From Linanthus parryae (Eukaryota > Streptophyta > Magnoliopsida > Ericales > Polemoniaceae), in contig JALGPY010000004.1 of the NCBI GenBank assembly GCA_023055425.1, positions 62,333,718 to 62,397,717 of the forward strand: a stretch of 64,000 nt of DNA, written 5' to 3'. The translations under genes and the position numbers were made by a program. Position 1 is the stretch's first letter; each line of letters starts with the position of its first letter. This document shows positions 45,307 to 56,900 of the stretch, one piece after another. The notes under the pieces are model-generated. The model had not been told where the DNA came from and ran no database searches. It saw only the letters and a program-made list of their open reading frames with translations.

Positions 45307-47432
45307 GTGCTTTCCTATTTCCTCAGCTTTGCTTGTATTTTGGTGCGGCTATGAAGCGGTATGATAAACTTTATGCCGTTACTTTTGAAGAACTTAAATC
45401 ATTTTTCATTTTTGAGCTTTAACTGTTGTCTTGGTATTTAGGAGTTTAATCTTAGGAATAATACTTTCCAGATGTAGACTCTTCTTCTCTTCAAAGTTTC
45501 CCCAAACAAAATATGAACAAGTGGTTTTGTTAGTAGGCAAATGTTTTGTTGGCTAGATGTATCTTCTGTGTGTTACCCTTTATTAAGTTTAACTTCCCTG
45601 TTCGCCCGCCTGATTTGCGATGCTTTTACACTCAGATCTTACCTGATTCGTCAGTTCCGTTTCTTTTTAGGAGGCAAAACTTGCTTGAACTCATGATTAA
45701 TGCCTTTGATTTCTTCTTCGACACTCATTAAGTAGTTTCCACGTGAGTTGGTAGAATATTACAACTGTAGGAAAAAGGAAGTGCACGGAACCCATGTAAA
45801 ACATCAATTGTAACTTGAAAACCACGAACTTTTGTTGTGTTAATGGATAAGCTGTTTATCAACATATGCAAGTTCTGCACAAGGTTGTTCTACCCTCTGC
45901 TCGAGTTTTTTTTTTCAACTATTGTTTGCACAAAGTTGTTGTGTACATTTTGTAGTGTGTAGTTTGGATTTGGCCACTCTGTTGGAGCCGCATAACACAA
46001 CATGATTTTACAGTTATCAGCCACTTTCGGCATTTACTGAGATCACATCAATGTACCAGGCATGTTAAACAACGTGGCTAGCTTAATATCACATTAGAGC
46101 TGTCTAAAATTGTATGATCATCACTGCTTGGGTGTTGCTCAGCCTTTTTCATGTTAATATTCAATTGCTAGCTTGCCAGTTTGGAAACGGATATAATTTT
46201 TGGCGAAATGATATGAATAGATCACCCATTCATTTCACTACTTTTATATCACCGCTCATGTGGAATTCTCGAATTGCCTGTAGGTTTTGGAAGAAAAAAA
46301 AACAATAATGTAATTATAATAAATGACAAGATAATTTAAACAATCAAAGCTAGTACATCTAAGTGGTGATAACTAGCATCACTCTAAATTTGATGGGCTT
46401 TGTACTTAGGATATTGGTGAATGGACCTTGATGATGGAGATACGAATCTCATACAGGAGGCCTCGATGCTCTTTCTTTCTGGGACAACTAATCAGTTGAC
46501 CTTGGCAGTGTCTGGGACAACTATTATTTGCTCTCAGCTACTTCTAGACTACTTTGTTGTCAGTTTATTTGGCACCAGCTTCCCTCCAAGCAGGACGGGG
46601 AGAAGAAATCCTCGTATCTCAACATTTCTGACCAAGGCCAAAAGATAACACTATGTTGGTATACGGTGGTTGATCCTGACCAGTATCTTTAATTTTGTTG
46701 ACTTCACAAGTTTGTGGCACAGGCCATCTTGTATCTACACAATCTTGTTCACCCCTAATCTGCGCCCAGTTGTCTGATGTTTTTGGCAAAGGACACAGAT
46801 AACAATAGGCTGGTCATTGGTTCGGGGCAGTATATCTTTAATTTGTTTTGCTAACTTCAGAAATTTGTGTGAGATTGAGGTCATCTTGTATTACTCTGAA
46901 CTCGTTTGCTCAGACACTAGTCTCCTGGTTTTGTTGGATGTTACTGATTGCTGATTTATAAACGTGCAAGTAACTTAACTAGTTTGGAGCTGAGCTGTGT
47001 TAGACACTCCATGAAAGTCCATGATCTAGAGAAAAGGAAATGAGCTGATAAGCGCCCAAAACTTAATATGACAACTTTCATGGAATTCTAACCTTGTAGG
47101 GCATATAGTCACTGTCTGGATGATGTGGTTTTCCTTGATGTTGTTCTTTTGAATTGTATACTGGTTTATGTACATCAAGTAGGAAAAAAAAGTTATACTT
47201 GTAAGGAAGTGGAAGCCTGCGTGTGGCCAAATTACAGAGGAATAATTATTCAAGGGTAAAGTACTGAAGTACCTTGCAGTTTGTTAGCACATGGTGGTCA
47301 ATTAAGTAAATTAGCAGGCTACTTAAAAAAAAAGGTAAACTAGCAGCCCATTACCCCGTCCTAAACGAGATGCTGAATCCGATTCTGTAAATCGGTTAAT
47401 CACATAGTATATCAGAGGGCGAAAAGGGGTGG
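45307..47432. other. Intergenic region downstream of the PPR gene
   Basis: The first 200-300 bases would hold the 3' UTR of the PPR gene. Two stretches of about 110 bases (46,680-46,790 and 46,825-46,940) are diverged copies, both with TATCTTTAATTT, TTTGTG and ATCTTGTAT in the same order. The open frame at 46,421-46,648 has no recognisable domain. Nothing else was seen. Confidence 0.5.
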
Positions 47433-47440
47433 ATTAGGGG

Positions 47441-47991
47441 TAGGGGTGAGCACGGACCGGTTTTGGCGGGTATTGTCAAAAAATTTGCCCCGACCCAATA
47501 GGTACGGGTTGGAGAACGTTCAACCCAAACCCAATCAATTGTTCTCGATACCCAAATCACACTTAACTTATCGACCCGGTCCGGTTCGGACCGGGTTGAA
47601 CGGGTTGTTAAATCTAGATAACTTATTTAGGAAATGTATAAATTTAGTTCAAAAATAATAATGATACATAAGATTCGTGTTTGGAATTGAAAATTTTATC
47701 ATAGTTTGTTAAAAAAGATGAGTTATTTGAGGAAAATCAACTAAAGTTATTATTCGGGCATATAAGTTTAGTTATCGACGGTGTTGTCTAACTAGAATAT
47801 GTAATTTTTTCATGTAAAAACTTAATCGGACCGGACCGGTTTTAAACGGTTTTACTAAGTCTAAAACCATGATCAATCAAAGTTAGTTCGGGTTTGCGAT
47901 TTTATAATCGTACCCAATCAAGTAGCATGAAAGGGTGTTAAATTCGGACCGGTTGGTGCGGGCCGGTTTGGGTGATTTTTGCTCACCCCTA
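47441..47991. mobile_element. hAT-type MITE with 8-bp target duplication ATTAGGGG
   Basis: Perfect 12-bp terminal inverted repeats TAGGGGTGAGCA, flanked by perfect ATTAGGGG duplications (47,433-47,440 and 47,992-47,999). The interior has repeated CGGACCGG and CCCGGTCCGG-type motifs near both ends and no coding frame. Length is 551 bases. Confidence 0.95.
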
Positions 47992-48278
47992 ATTAGGGGT
48001 TATCGCGATGCATAGATTTACTGTACTAATCAATTGAGTATGAGAAATTAAGGGTTGCGAGAATGAGGTCATGGTGTTGGATTGAGTGTTTGCACTTAAG
48101 GTGTACTATCGTCGGCGTAATCGAGCCTGAATCAGGAAAAGTCATTGTTCCTCTCGAATCGCAACAATACAGAGCATCCGAATCATCACTCCCAGAGTAG
48201 ATAGATGGCCGCATCAGACGTGTGTGCCAAAAATTCGAAGGGAAAGCTTTTTTACTCTATCATCGTTAACACAAATAG

Positions 48279-49189
48279 TTTTTTTTTGGCTAGAAGAATT
48301 CATTAAGAACATTTAAAATTCGAATAGTACACGATATTCTTGCTTACATCTAGAGTTAAATACGTCTTTGCATACAAGGGTCAGCGTACCCACTACCAAT
48401 CACGGAACATAATTAACCGCCTTCTTCTGCTGCTACAAACAAAGAACATCATAGACACTAAAATAACAAACAACGGGGCGGGAGGAGGTTTCAGGAAAAT
48501 GATAACAGACTATTTCCACAGGTAACATCTGAAGCATGGCCGCTAGCTCATTTCTACAACAAATACTACATAGTTCAACATTGGTGGGCGGGTGGTGATC
48601 TTCACAGCCCAAGGAATGCACATTGCTTTCTTGCATGCTCGGGGATCAACCTCATCAGCATCTCCACAGGCACTCCCTTCAGTTCATGAGCCTTGAAGTT
48701 AAATAGTGGCGGAAGGAACCGCGCATTAGGCAGACGGGTGTTTGGATCACGCAGCTCGTCAAAGAATGGGTGGACCAGAATCTAAGAGCTGAGCATCGTA
48801 GATTAGGGGACTACTGCAGGAGTCTAGACACCAGATCAACAGCTTCTGGGGGTGTGCGCTTGTGGAATATCTTGTGCCATGGCCCATGGGTGAGCCTTTA
48901 TTTGTGGAAACTTAAATTCAGTATAGTTGGGGTTCATGCACTTAATTTCTTCCCTTGTAGGGGTTCCCAAAACCTTAATAATTTCCACAAGCTGATCGAC
49001 CCCACTATCCCTAGGAAATAGAGGCTGTCCCAGAAGCAATTCAGCCAGAACACAGCCAGAAGACCAGATATCTATAGCAGTGGTGTACTCAGTTGCCCCA
49101 AATATAAGTTCAGGCGCACGATAGTATCTAGAGCAGATGTAAGATATGTTTGCCTCGCCTTTTACCAAAACTTTTTGCACCATGGATAT
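48279..49189 (-). pseudogene. Processed pseudogene of a GSK3/shaggy-like kinase (ASK family), 5'-truncated
   Basis: On the minus strand the copy begins inside the kinase domain just after the D-F-G position ([10 protein letters not shown]) and runs without introns through [42 protein letters not shown], then [18 protein letters not shown] and the C-terminal [12 protein letters not shown] region (in shifted frames). It ends with a 3' UTR and nine A at 48,279-48,287. A 10-bp duplication ACACAAATAG flanks it (48,269-48,278 and 49,190-49,199). Frameshifts near 48,880 and stops near 48,810 disable it. Intact shaggy-like kinases act in brassinosteroid and stress signalling; this copy makes no kinase. 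Confidence 0.95.
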
Positions 49190-49199
49190 ACACAAATAG

Positions 49200-49803
49200 A
49201 GTAATTGCTGAAACTAGCAACACATTCTCGCCCATCATCTGAAAATTTAACCGAAAATATACCAAATGGCTAACCTCCATCACAAAACTCCTTTTTTTTT
49301 GCTTATGCAGGTTCTTTCTCATTCGATTTTTCAATCAATTTTATCTCAGGTTTGCAATGGTGTGATCGACTACTAGAACCGTTCTAACTAAATCCTATAA
49401 CATCATAACGGCCACCGACATCATTCTCAGAACGCAAACTCCTGAGTGAGGTGAAAAAAACAAACTCTGGTGGATAAACAAAACTCTCAATTAAGTTAAC
49501 TGTTTACCTATTCTTGAACTATTTACCCCACTCAGGTTACCACTTACCGGAGGTCGAAGTGGTGACCATTCTTGTCGGAGTTCCATAATTGAAGACCCTT
49601 CCCACCATGGCACGGTTTCCCGATTATTCTGTATGAACAATAGATCCTGTACTCGATTATTCTTAAAAACGAAAAGTTTAATTAGGCAGCGACGGTGGCT
49701 TTCAATGGCTTTCCCCGTTCATTAAGAAGATGACCTTGAAAAGACTGAGTATACCCCTGCTAAATTACTTAATTGATCATCAAGTGATGAATTTTCCGTT
49801 AGT
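49200..49803. other. Intergenic sequence between the kinase pseudogene and the MITE cluster
   Basis: AT-rich sequence with no recognisable gene, terminal repeats or RNA. Confidence 0.5.
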
Positions 49804-50259
49804 GATACCACTCTGTCCCGTCTCTTTGTTCCCAATTTTATTTTTGTCACTATTCACTGGATTACTTTGATCCGGTGAATTGAATAGCAAATCGATGTAA
49901 TTTTTTGATAATTTTTTCATGGTGTTGTAGAGTAAACGTTGCTCTATAATATGGTGAAAAAATTATCAAAAAATTGTATTATTTTACTATCCAAATCACC
50001 CGGTCAAAGTGACCCAGATACGAGTCAAAAAAGTCAAATGTAGGCTACATTCACTGGTCATGCCAATGCTCTAGGCATAGTACGTCGAATAGCTAATACC
50101 ACTATGATTCTTCTCTTTTTTATCATCCTGACTTTTATCACTATTTACAGAGTCACTTTGACCCGATAATTTGGATAGCGTCACTTTGACCCGGTGGTTT
50201 GGATAGCTAATAAAGTCAAAAAAGTCAATTGTAGGGGGAAGAAAAGAATCAGAGTGGTA
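49804..50259. mobile_element. Stowaway-like MITE cluster with fold-back sequences
   Basis: A left end TACCACTCTGTCCCG at about 49,807 resembles the CTCCGTCCC-type start of Stowaway MITEs. A pair of perfect 21-base inverted arms lies at 49,899-49,919 and 49,955-49,975. A second, shorter unit runs from about 50,097 (CCACTATGATTCTT) to 50,257 (AAGAATCAGAGTGG), whose ends are inverted repeats bordered by TA. Both units share GTCACTTTGACCCGGTG-type and AAGTCAAAAAAGTCAA blocks. Limits between the two are unclear. Confidence 0.6.
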
Positions 50260-50464
50260 TATGGTACTAGAGCTGGTGGTTTGCTACAGTTTCTGCCAGG
50301 TTTTGACTTGCAAGTATCAGGCTGGACACAATTTTTGATGTGCAGCCGCGTAGTGAATGTACTGGCAAGGTGCATTATTGGCCTTGTTAGCTTACTGCTT
50401 TGTTTGGCGTGTTGTAATATATTTCAGCCAATATGAATATGAATTTGGTCTGGATTGAGGTGAT

Positions 50465-50470
50465 TTTATT
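50465..50470 (-). terminator. Possible poly(A) signal of CstF50
   Basis: AATAAA on the minus strand, about 440 bases after the stop codon, in T-rich surroundings. Plant signals are loose, so this is only a candidate. Confidence 0.35.
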
Positions 50471-50909
50471 TCTTCAACTTATTGCGACTGCGTATCACAA
50501 CCTCAACTCAGGTTTACAATATTGTGTAACATTTGTTTGTTATCTAGACTCATTTAAGTACCAGAAAGCAATGTCATGTGGCTTATAGCAGCACATCGTC
50601 GATTGACAATCTGCTTCAATAATACAGATCCGAGGCAGGGTTGTTCTTACGTTGTGAGCAACAGACGCCGTGATTTTCAGGAGAAAGAAATAGTGACTAC
50701 TTGGCCACTCGAATGAATTACACAGCATTATGTCAGCTGCTCCATATAATTTCCATAGCGATGAAATCAACTTAATCATGATGCTTTTAAATTACAGACA
50801 ACTTCCTTATCAGATAAAAAGCATTCCCACTGATTCTTCCTATGTTCATTTTGCGTTAGGACCCAGAAACCAAGTCAGGCCTTGGATTCTTTCTTTGTGC
50901 TATGGCTGT

Positions 50910-53900
50910 TTAGGGACCTTCCTTCCAGAACCGTATTGACCTGTCATTTCCACAGGAAACGAATGCTGACTCTGTTGGCGAGTGCTCAAGCCAACGTGGA
51001 GCACCATTATGTTCGGAGGGCCACTTTGCCACTTTCTCTGCTGTTAGCGAATCCCATATCACAATCTGTAACGTAAACCCACAGGTGTGGTTAGTGACGT
51101 TTAAACTGAGATAGCAACTTCAAACACTTTAGCTTATGTACCTCATTGCTTGGTTCATCTATCGATAGCACAAACTCTTCTGTATCACTGAACACTGCCT
51201 GCACCGAACAACACATCATAAGTAAAGATGTGAATCAATTCGAAGCTCTCTTGAACCAACTTGACATTATCTGTTAAACTGGAAGAAGGTAGCATTTTCG
51301 AGATTCTCGGGAACTAATCCAACTCAACTACTTCAGCAATTATTCAGTGCTACATTGCAATCAAACCTCGGCTTGGGAGCTGCTTCCTTCACCTCATTTT
51401 CATGATTAAGCATTAAAAAAAACCAGTGATAGGTAACACAAGTATTATACCTGGCATCTCAACTGAGTATGTGCAGCACCTAAATATTGCTTGACCAATC
51501 TTCCAGAGCCAACTTCCCAGAGCTTCACCGACGAATCTTTTCCACAAGAAAGAACAAACCTAGTAACTTCACAAGTCAGGCATGCCATAAAGCAAGTACA
51601 CATCAACAAGCAGAAAGAGAACCAAACAGTAAGTAAAACATAGAATCATCTGCAACCAACATCTTTTTTTGCTTTATTTAACTCCCGGGGAGGATTAGAG
51701 GCGGTTTGCCTCCAGTAGTAGATGTGGGGAGGCCATCATTCTCCCAATCTTATATGTTAAGGTTCATGGCAGAGGAGAGAAGTATCTGAGCCATAGAAGT
51801 TAAAACTGTCTCAGAACTGAAAGGGAGAGGTTGCTGACTGGGACCTACAGGAGATTGAGATGCGCCTTTTTTAGGGAGGAATGTAAACAATTATCTTTCA
51901 CATTTTGTCCAAAAATAAACACATTTTATTTACTCGTCAAAGAGGATTTTTTCTTTTCTTTTAGACAGTTATGAGCACGAACAAGGAGAAAGCCTTTAGT
52001 GCTCTACTACCAACAGTTTGCACCAGTTATACAAGTTGTCATTCGAACCTACCACTTTTTAAGTAATTGGCACACCCATCTTTAGTGGACTACTAAAGAA
52101 TTTCTAATAAGGACGTCTGAATGTTAAGTGTTAATCCATTCATGTAAATTTCTCAGTTGTAACTCTAAAGATCTAGAGTTGTTTGAAGGAGGGGTGAATC
52201 TAGGCAGGTATGTGTGAAGATTTAATTGGGATAAAATATGATTAAAATAGTCCAAGCAGCAGAAAGAAGTGTATTGACATTCTGTTGTTACTTACTAATG
52301 TGTTCGTCTTCAACAATCACATAAAGGGATGATCGTTTGTATAAAATTCCTCAGTCATGCGACATCTAAAACCATCATGAGTTACAGGGATGATCTTACC
52401 TTTCATCTTTTGTAAAAGCAGCACTGACAGCCTCTGCAGTACCATGCGCAACTATAGTTCGAACACAACTGGCGGTTACCCCATCCCATATTCGAATAGA
52501 CCCATCTTTAGATGCTGTCACGTACATGCCACCCGTTAACGAATATCTCACCTGCATTACCAAAGCAAACCAAAATCGTCGGCTGAACATGTTTTTGCTT
52601 TGTCCAAAGGAACCCTTTTGCTTTGTTTTTGCATACAAACCATCGTAAAGAAGAACAGAAGAAAAGAAGCTGATAAATCACACCTGATTGATTGCTCCAT
52701 TAACACCTATCGCTTGAATTTCTGTTGATACGTAACATTGGAAAGTATTGACATCATACAAATGGGCAATGGGGTGATCGGTGCCTGCAAGTACTTCCCA
52801 TTTTAGTCAGTGAGCAATGGTTGTAAGAACTAAGAAGCATGAGTAATACATGAAGCTCATGCATAAAAGTAGTGAACCCTGAATTCAGTTTAATTTAAAC
52901 ATGAAGTGTATGAATCACAAATGAAAACCAATTTTCCAACGGAAGAGAGACAATGTTCAGTACAAATTCCCGGTAGTGTAACTAAGAGGTGGAGTCTAGC
53001 CAGTAATAACCACCACATCCCCGGTTAAATCTTTGCTAACCCTAGAAGAAAATTTTTAGGGGGGAGAAAATTGCAGACAACCTTACAAATCTTGATGTTC
53101 AATCAGACAAACTGTTTTAACAATTATAAGTGTTTATTTTTATTTTGCTAAGCCTCTTCTAATAAACACTTAGAAGAATAAACACTTATTCAATTTAGCT
53201 AGCTCCCCACTTATTAAATTGAATAAGTGTTTATTTTTATTTATTTTTTAGCTAAATATAGCTCGGATGTGTTTAGTACTATTGTGGATGTTCTTTCAAT
53301 CATGAACGGATTTGGGGGTAAAATGATTAACTAGAGTTTAGTTAAACCATTGGTCATTTTTGGGGATTTATTTAGTTAGTTTCACCGAGTAGATAAAACT
53401 GAATAAGACAGCATGGGTTGCATTTTGGATATCGCCTAACTCAAACTTAAATGAATTTTTCGGAAAGAAGATCAAGTAGCATTAAGTAACCAAAATAGTA
53501 AACAAGTCTGGCAGATTACTTGGTAAGTTTAACTGAGTAGACAAGGAAGACACAATGGTCGCCTCCTCCAGGATATCACTTTTTAATTTTCAGTTATAAC
53601 AAGCTTCATAAGCATCTATTATAATTATCAAGCCTGGCGACCTTTGGTAAAATCAACTTTTTAAAGACCGGCCAGGTGTTCATGTTGCCAAATATGCCCC
53701 TAAGACAGCAAAAAAGTGGACGGGTGCTAGAGGACAGAATTGTAAAAGGCATGCTTCCCACACTACCCGATACTGACTTGTATCAACTCCTACCCCACTA
53801 CACCATTACTACATAATAATAATGTCCATAAGTTCAAATACTTTTTTAAGAAAAGTTTAGCCAACAAAACTCCATAGGCACAATGAATCACTTTATGGCA

Positions 53901-56900
53901 AGTGAAACTTCAACTACCAAGCACCAAAAGGAGTGCAGAAGAAGGCGACATCTCTGAAAACATTGTGTTGAATCTTTTACCTTCATCAATCAAGGAATGT
54001 TTTCATTTCGCAATTGGCTGTCTTTTATTTAAATTAACTAAACTTAATATCATAACATATAACGCACACGCATCGTGTGTGCCACATATTCTAGTGCAGC
54101 ACTTCAACAAGTATCAATGGATGATAGCAAAGTATTGAAAATTTAGATTGTTCGACAACTGCATAAAACATTCAAATACATAAACATAATTCATGCTTAA
54201 GATGCTTACTCAAAGCTGATGAAAGAAGTAGGATCACAATACTGTAAGAGGTTTTCTCAAACACATCACCTAAATTGTTATGTTTTTTTTTTTTTTTTTT
54301 TGACAAGTCAGCAACTAAACCATTCATGCAAACAGAAGTGACATTTAGGCAAACTGAAGGGTAAAAACATGCTTGCATGAATTCAAAACAATATGACTTC
54401 AGGTACAATAGTTAGGGTAAAGAATATTCCGTGACAATAATTGAAATAGGGTAAAGATCATAGTGACCTGCCAAAACAAAATTGCCCGAGGGATGAAAAC
54501 AAACAGATCGGACATTGTGAGTATCCTGTGACAATACAAAACAAGGGAGAAAAGGTTAAGTGTTACCTACATAATTTACATTATTGCGATACGATTTCAA
54601 GCCAAAATAACCTGGATAACTCTGAATGCTCTCTTTGCAGTAGGCTTTGAGAAGTCGAAGAACCTGAAGGGCCATAAAGAACATTAATAGAACTCCGTAT
54701 AGGAGATCCTCGCGCATAGAGAAGATAAGTAATAAACATGTTTCCAGAGATTATTATAGGTTTTGTCTAGACAAATGAGAAAAGACGTCTAATTTTAAAT
54801 ATGATAATCGGACAGCATGACTTACTTAATTGTATGATCTTTGGCCCCTGATATCAGAACAGTACTTGAAGGGTGAAAATCCAAGTCATTTATTGGCTGC
54901 AAACATATTAGCCAAGCATTAGCTACGATGAGCAGCCTTTGAAACATCACTCAGTAGACATAATGGGTGAAATATAACAAAAGATGCACTTCTTTTAACC
55001 AACAGTAACAGAAAAATCAATGCATGACACATAGACACGCACCAAAGCCAAGCAAAATAATGTCTTGGAAAAAAGAGTCGATGAGAAACTTTTCCTTCTT
55101 AAGTGTCATAGAAACTTAATGTTTGACGCATACTAAACACCACACTTTTGATTCTGAGAATGTACTTTGATTGAGACCTAAAAAGATTATCAATCAAGTA
55201 CTTGAAAGTTGAAAATCATAAGATATACTTTCTCACTCGAGTATCATCTTTAGAAAGAACATCATGGTAAAGAAGATCATAGAGGCCAGCAACATAACCT
55301 TCCATCAGAAAAGGTTGCCTCTAGAACAATGCATGTGAAACAAAATTATGGTCTGATTAAAATATATAATAGCAATGTGTGAAGTACAAAAATTTAACAC
55401 CAGTTTACAGTTAAACAGTTTTTATGTAAAAGTTGCAAGTTACTTAGGACTGGCTACTCAATAATGGCAGTGAGCATTCAGTTGGGCCAACAAATATAAG
55501 GGATTGTCTAACCGCTGCAATCCTTTCCAGTAACAAACAGAAGCATTTTATTCAAGCAGGCAAGTTTGCAGTTAAGGTCGGGACTCGGGCAATAAATGGT
55601 TGATATGGATATAATGGGCTAAAATAAATCATGGAATAAGGGGGTAGCTGCTTAAATCGCTAACTTTTGAAGACGAGAATTGAATCTTGAGCCGGAATCA
55701 GGATACCTTAGAATTTTCAGAGGGCTATTGTAATTAAAAAATCAGTTTACTAAGTGAAGGTGAAATGAGGTCAATAACGGAATAAGCAGGTACAATTCTG
55801 AATATGGGGAACAAACATTAAAGATCTTAACAAGGCTTTACTTGTAAATGGTCGTAAAACGTTCGTGTAACAGGTCGCACAGAACCGTCCTTCGAATCTG
55901 GCAGCATTAGTTGCTTGATTTTGGGAACCTGCAGAATAATAACAAATTATTAGTCTCCAATAGTAGGTTGAACAGGAAGACTGCTCAAGTGACCAAGAAA
56001 AAATCACCTCCAAGAGCTTGATGGATGTGTCTGCACTCCCTGTTGCAAGAAACCTTCCATCGGGGCTAAATCTTGCACACCTTGCGACATTCTACAGTAC
56101 ATGATCAAACAATGTGAGTTACACCAAGAAACCAACTTATACACTGTTTGATCAAATATACCAACCTTGTGCTCTGAAATATTTCGTGTCTCATGGCTTG
56201 GAAATATCTTTGATGAGCCTTTGGTATTATGCACAGCACTGTTTGGAAAGAGCTTATTAGTTTCTTTATGCACGAATACTTTGTAATAGATCATAGACTC
56301 GAACTCATGAACTAATAGTCCCCAGTTGCTCCTCTACAAACCCATATTTTCAATTATCAAATTTGATGAAGTCACTTATAGTTGGTCTGCCTATGTTCCT
56401 TTGTTCTCCCTCTTCTTTTGGTACACTCCATATGTATTTTTGTTAGGTTACTACTCTCATTTTATAAAATCTTTCTCAGGTATGTAACAGACACATGATA
56501 AGACCACCTGAAACCGGGTTGACCTACTACATTAGATTATATCCATCTGATTGAACACTTATTTTAGACTTCTTTGTTTGATTGACTCATGACTCATGCA
56601 TCAAAGCATTATTATTAATCAAATCCACAATATACCCTCAAGTAAAGTCTGGTGAGTGCAACCATATTAGATGATATTTGAAAAGAGAGATAAAAAGGAT
56701 CAGCGAACGAGGGAATAACTATGCAGTATGTCAACCAAGCATAATGAAATCTCTGCAAAGTCATAAAATACCCAACCTTCAAGCGAGCTAGACTTTAAGC
56801 ACGCATTCGTGCTTGCTCAAAGACTGAAGAGCCAAACATGAAGTATTGTTCCCCAATCCTTTAACTTTAACCTTGACAAGATGTAGGATACAAAACTAGT

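Noticed and set aside
46421..46648. Plus-strand 75-codon open frame downstream of the PPR gene
   Set aside because: No domain, no splice or promoter context, and it overlaps a diverged local duplication area.
48836..49195. 119-codon kinase frame as a functional gene
   Set aside because: It lacks the N-terminal lobe and catalytic loop, is shifted near 48,880, and sits between target duplications with a poly(A) tail.
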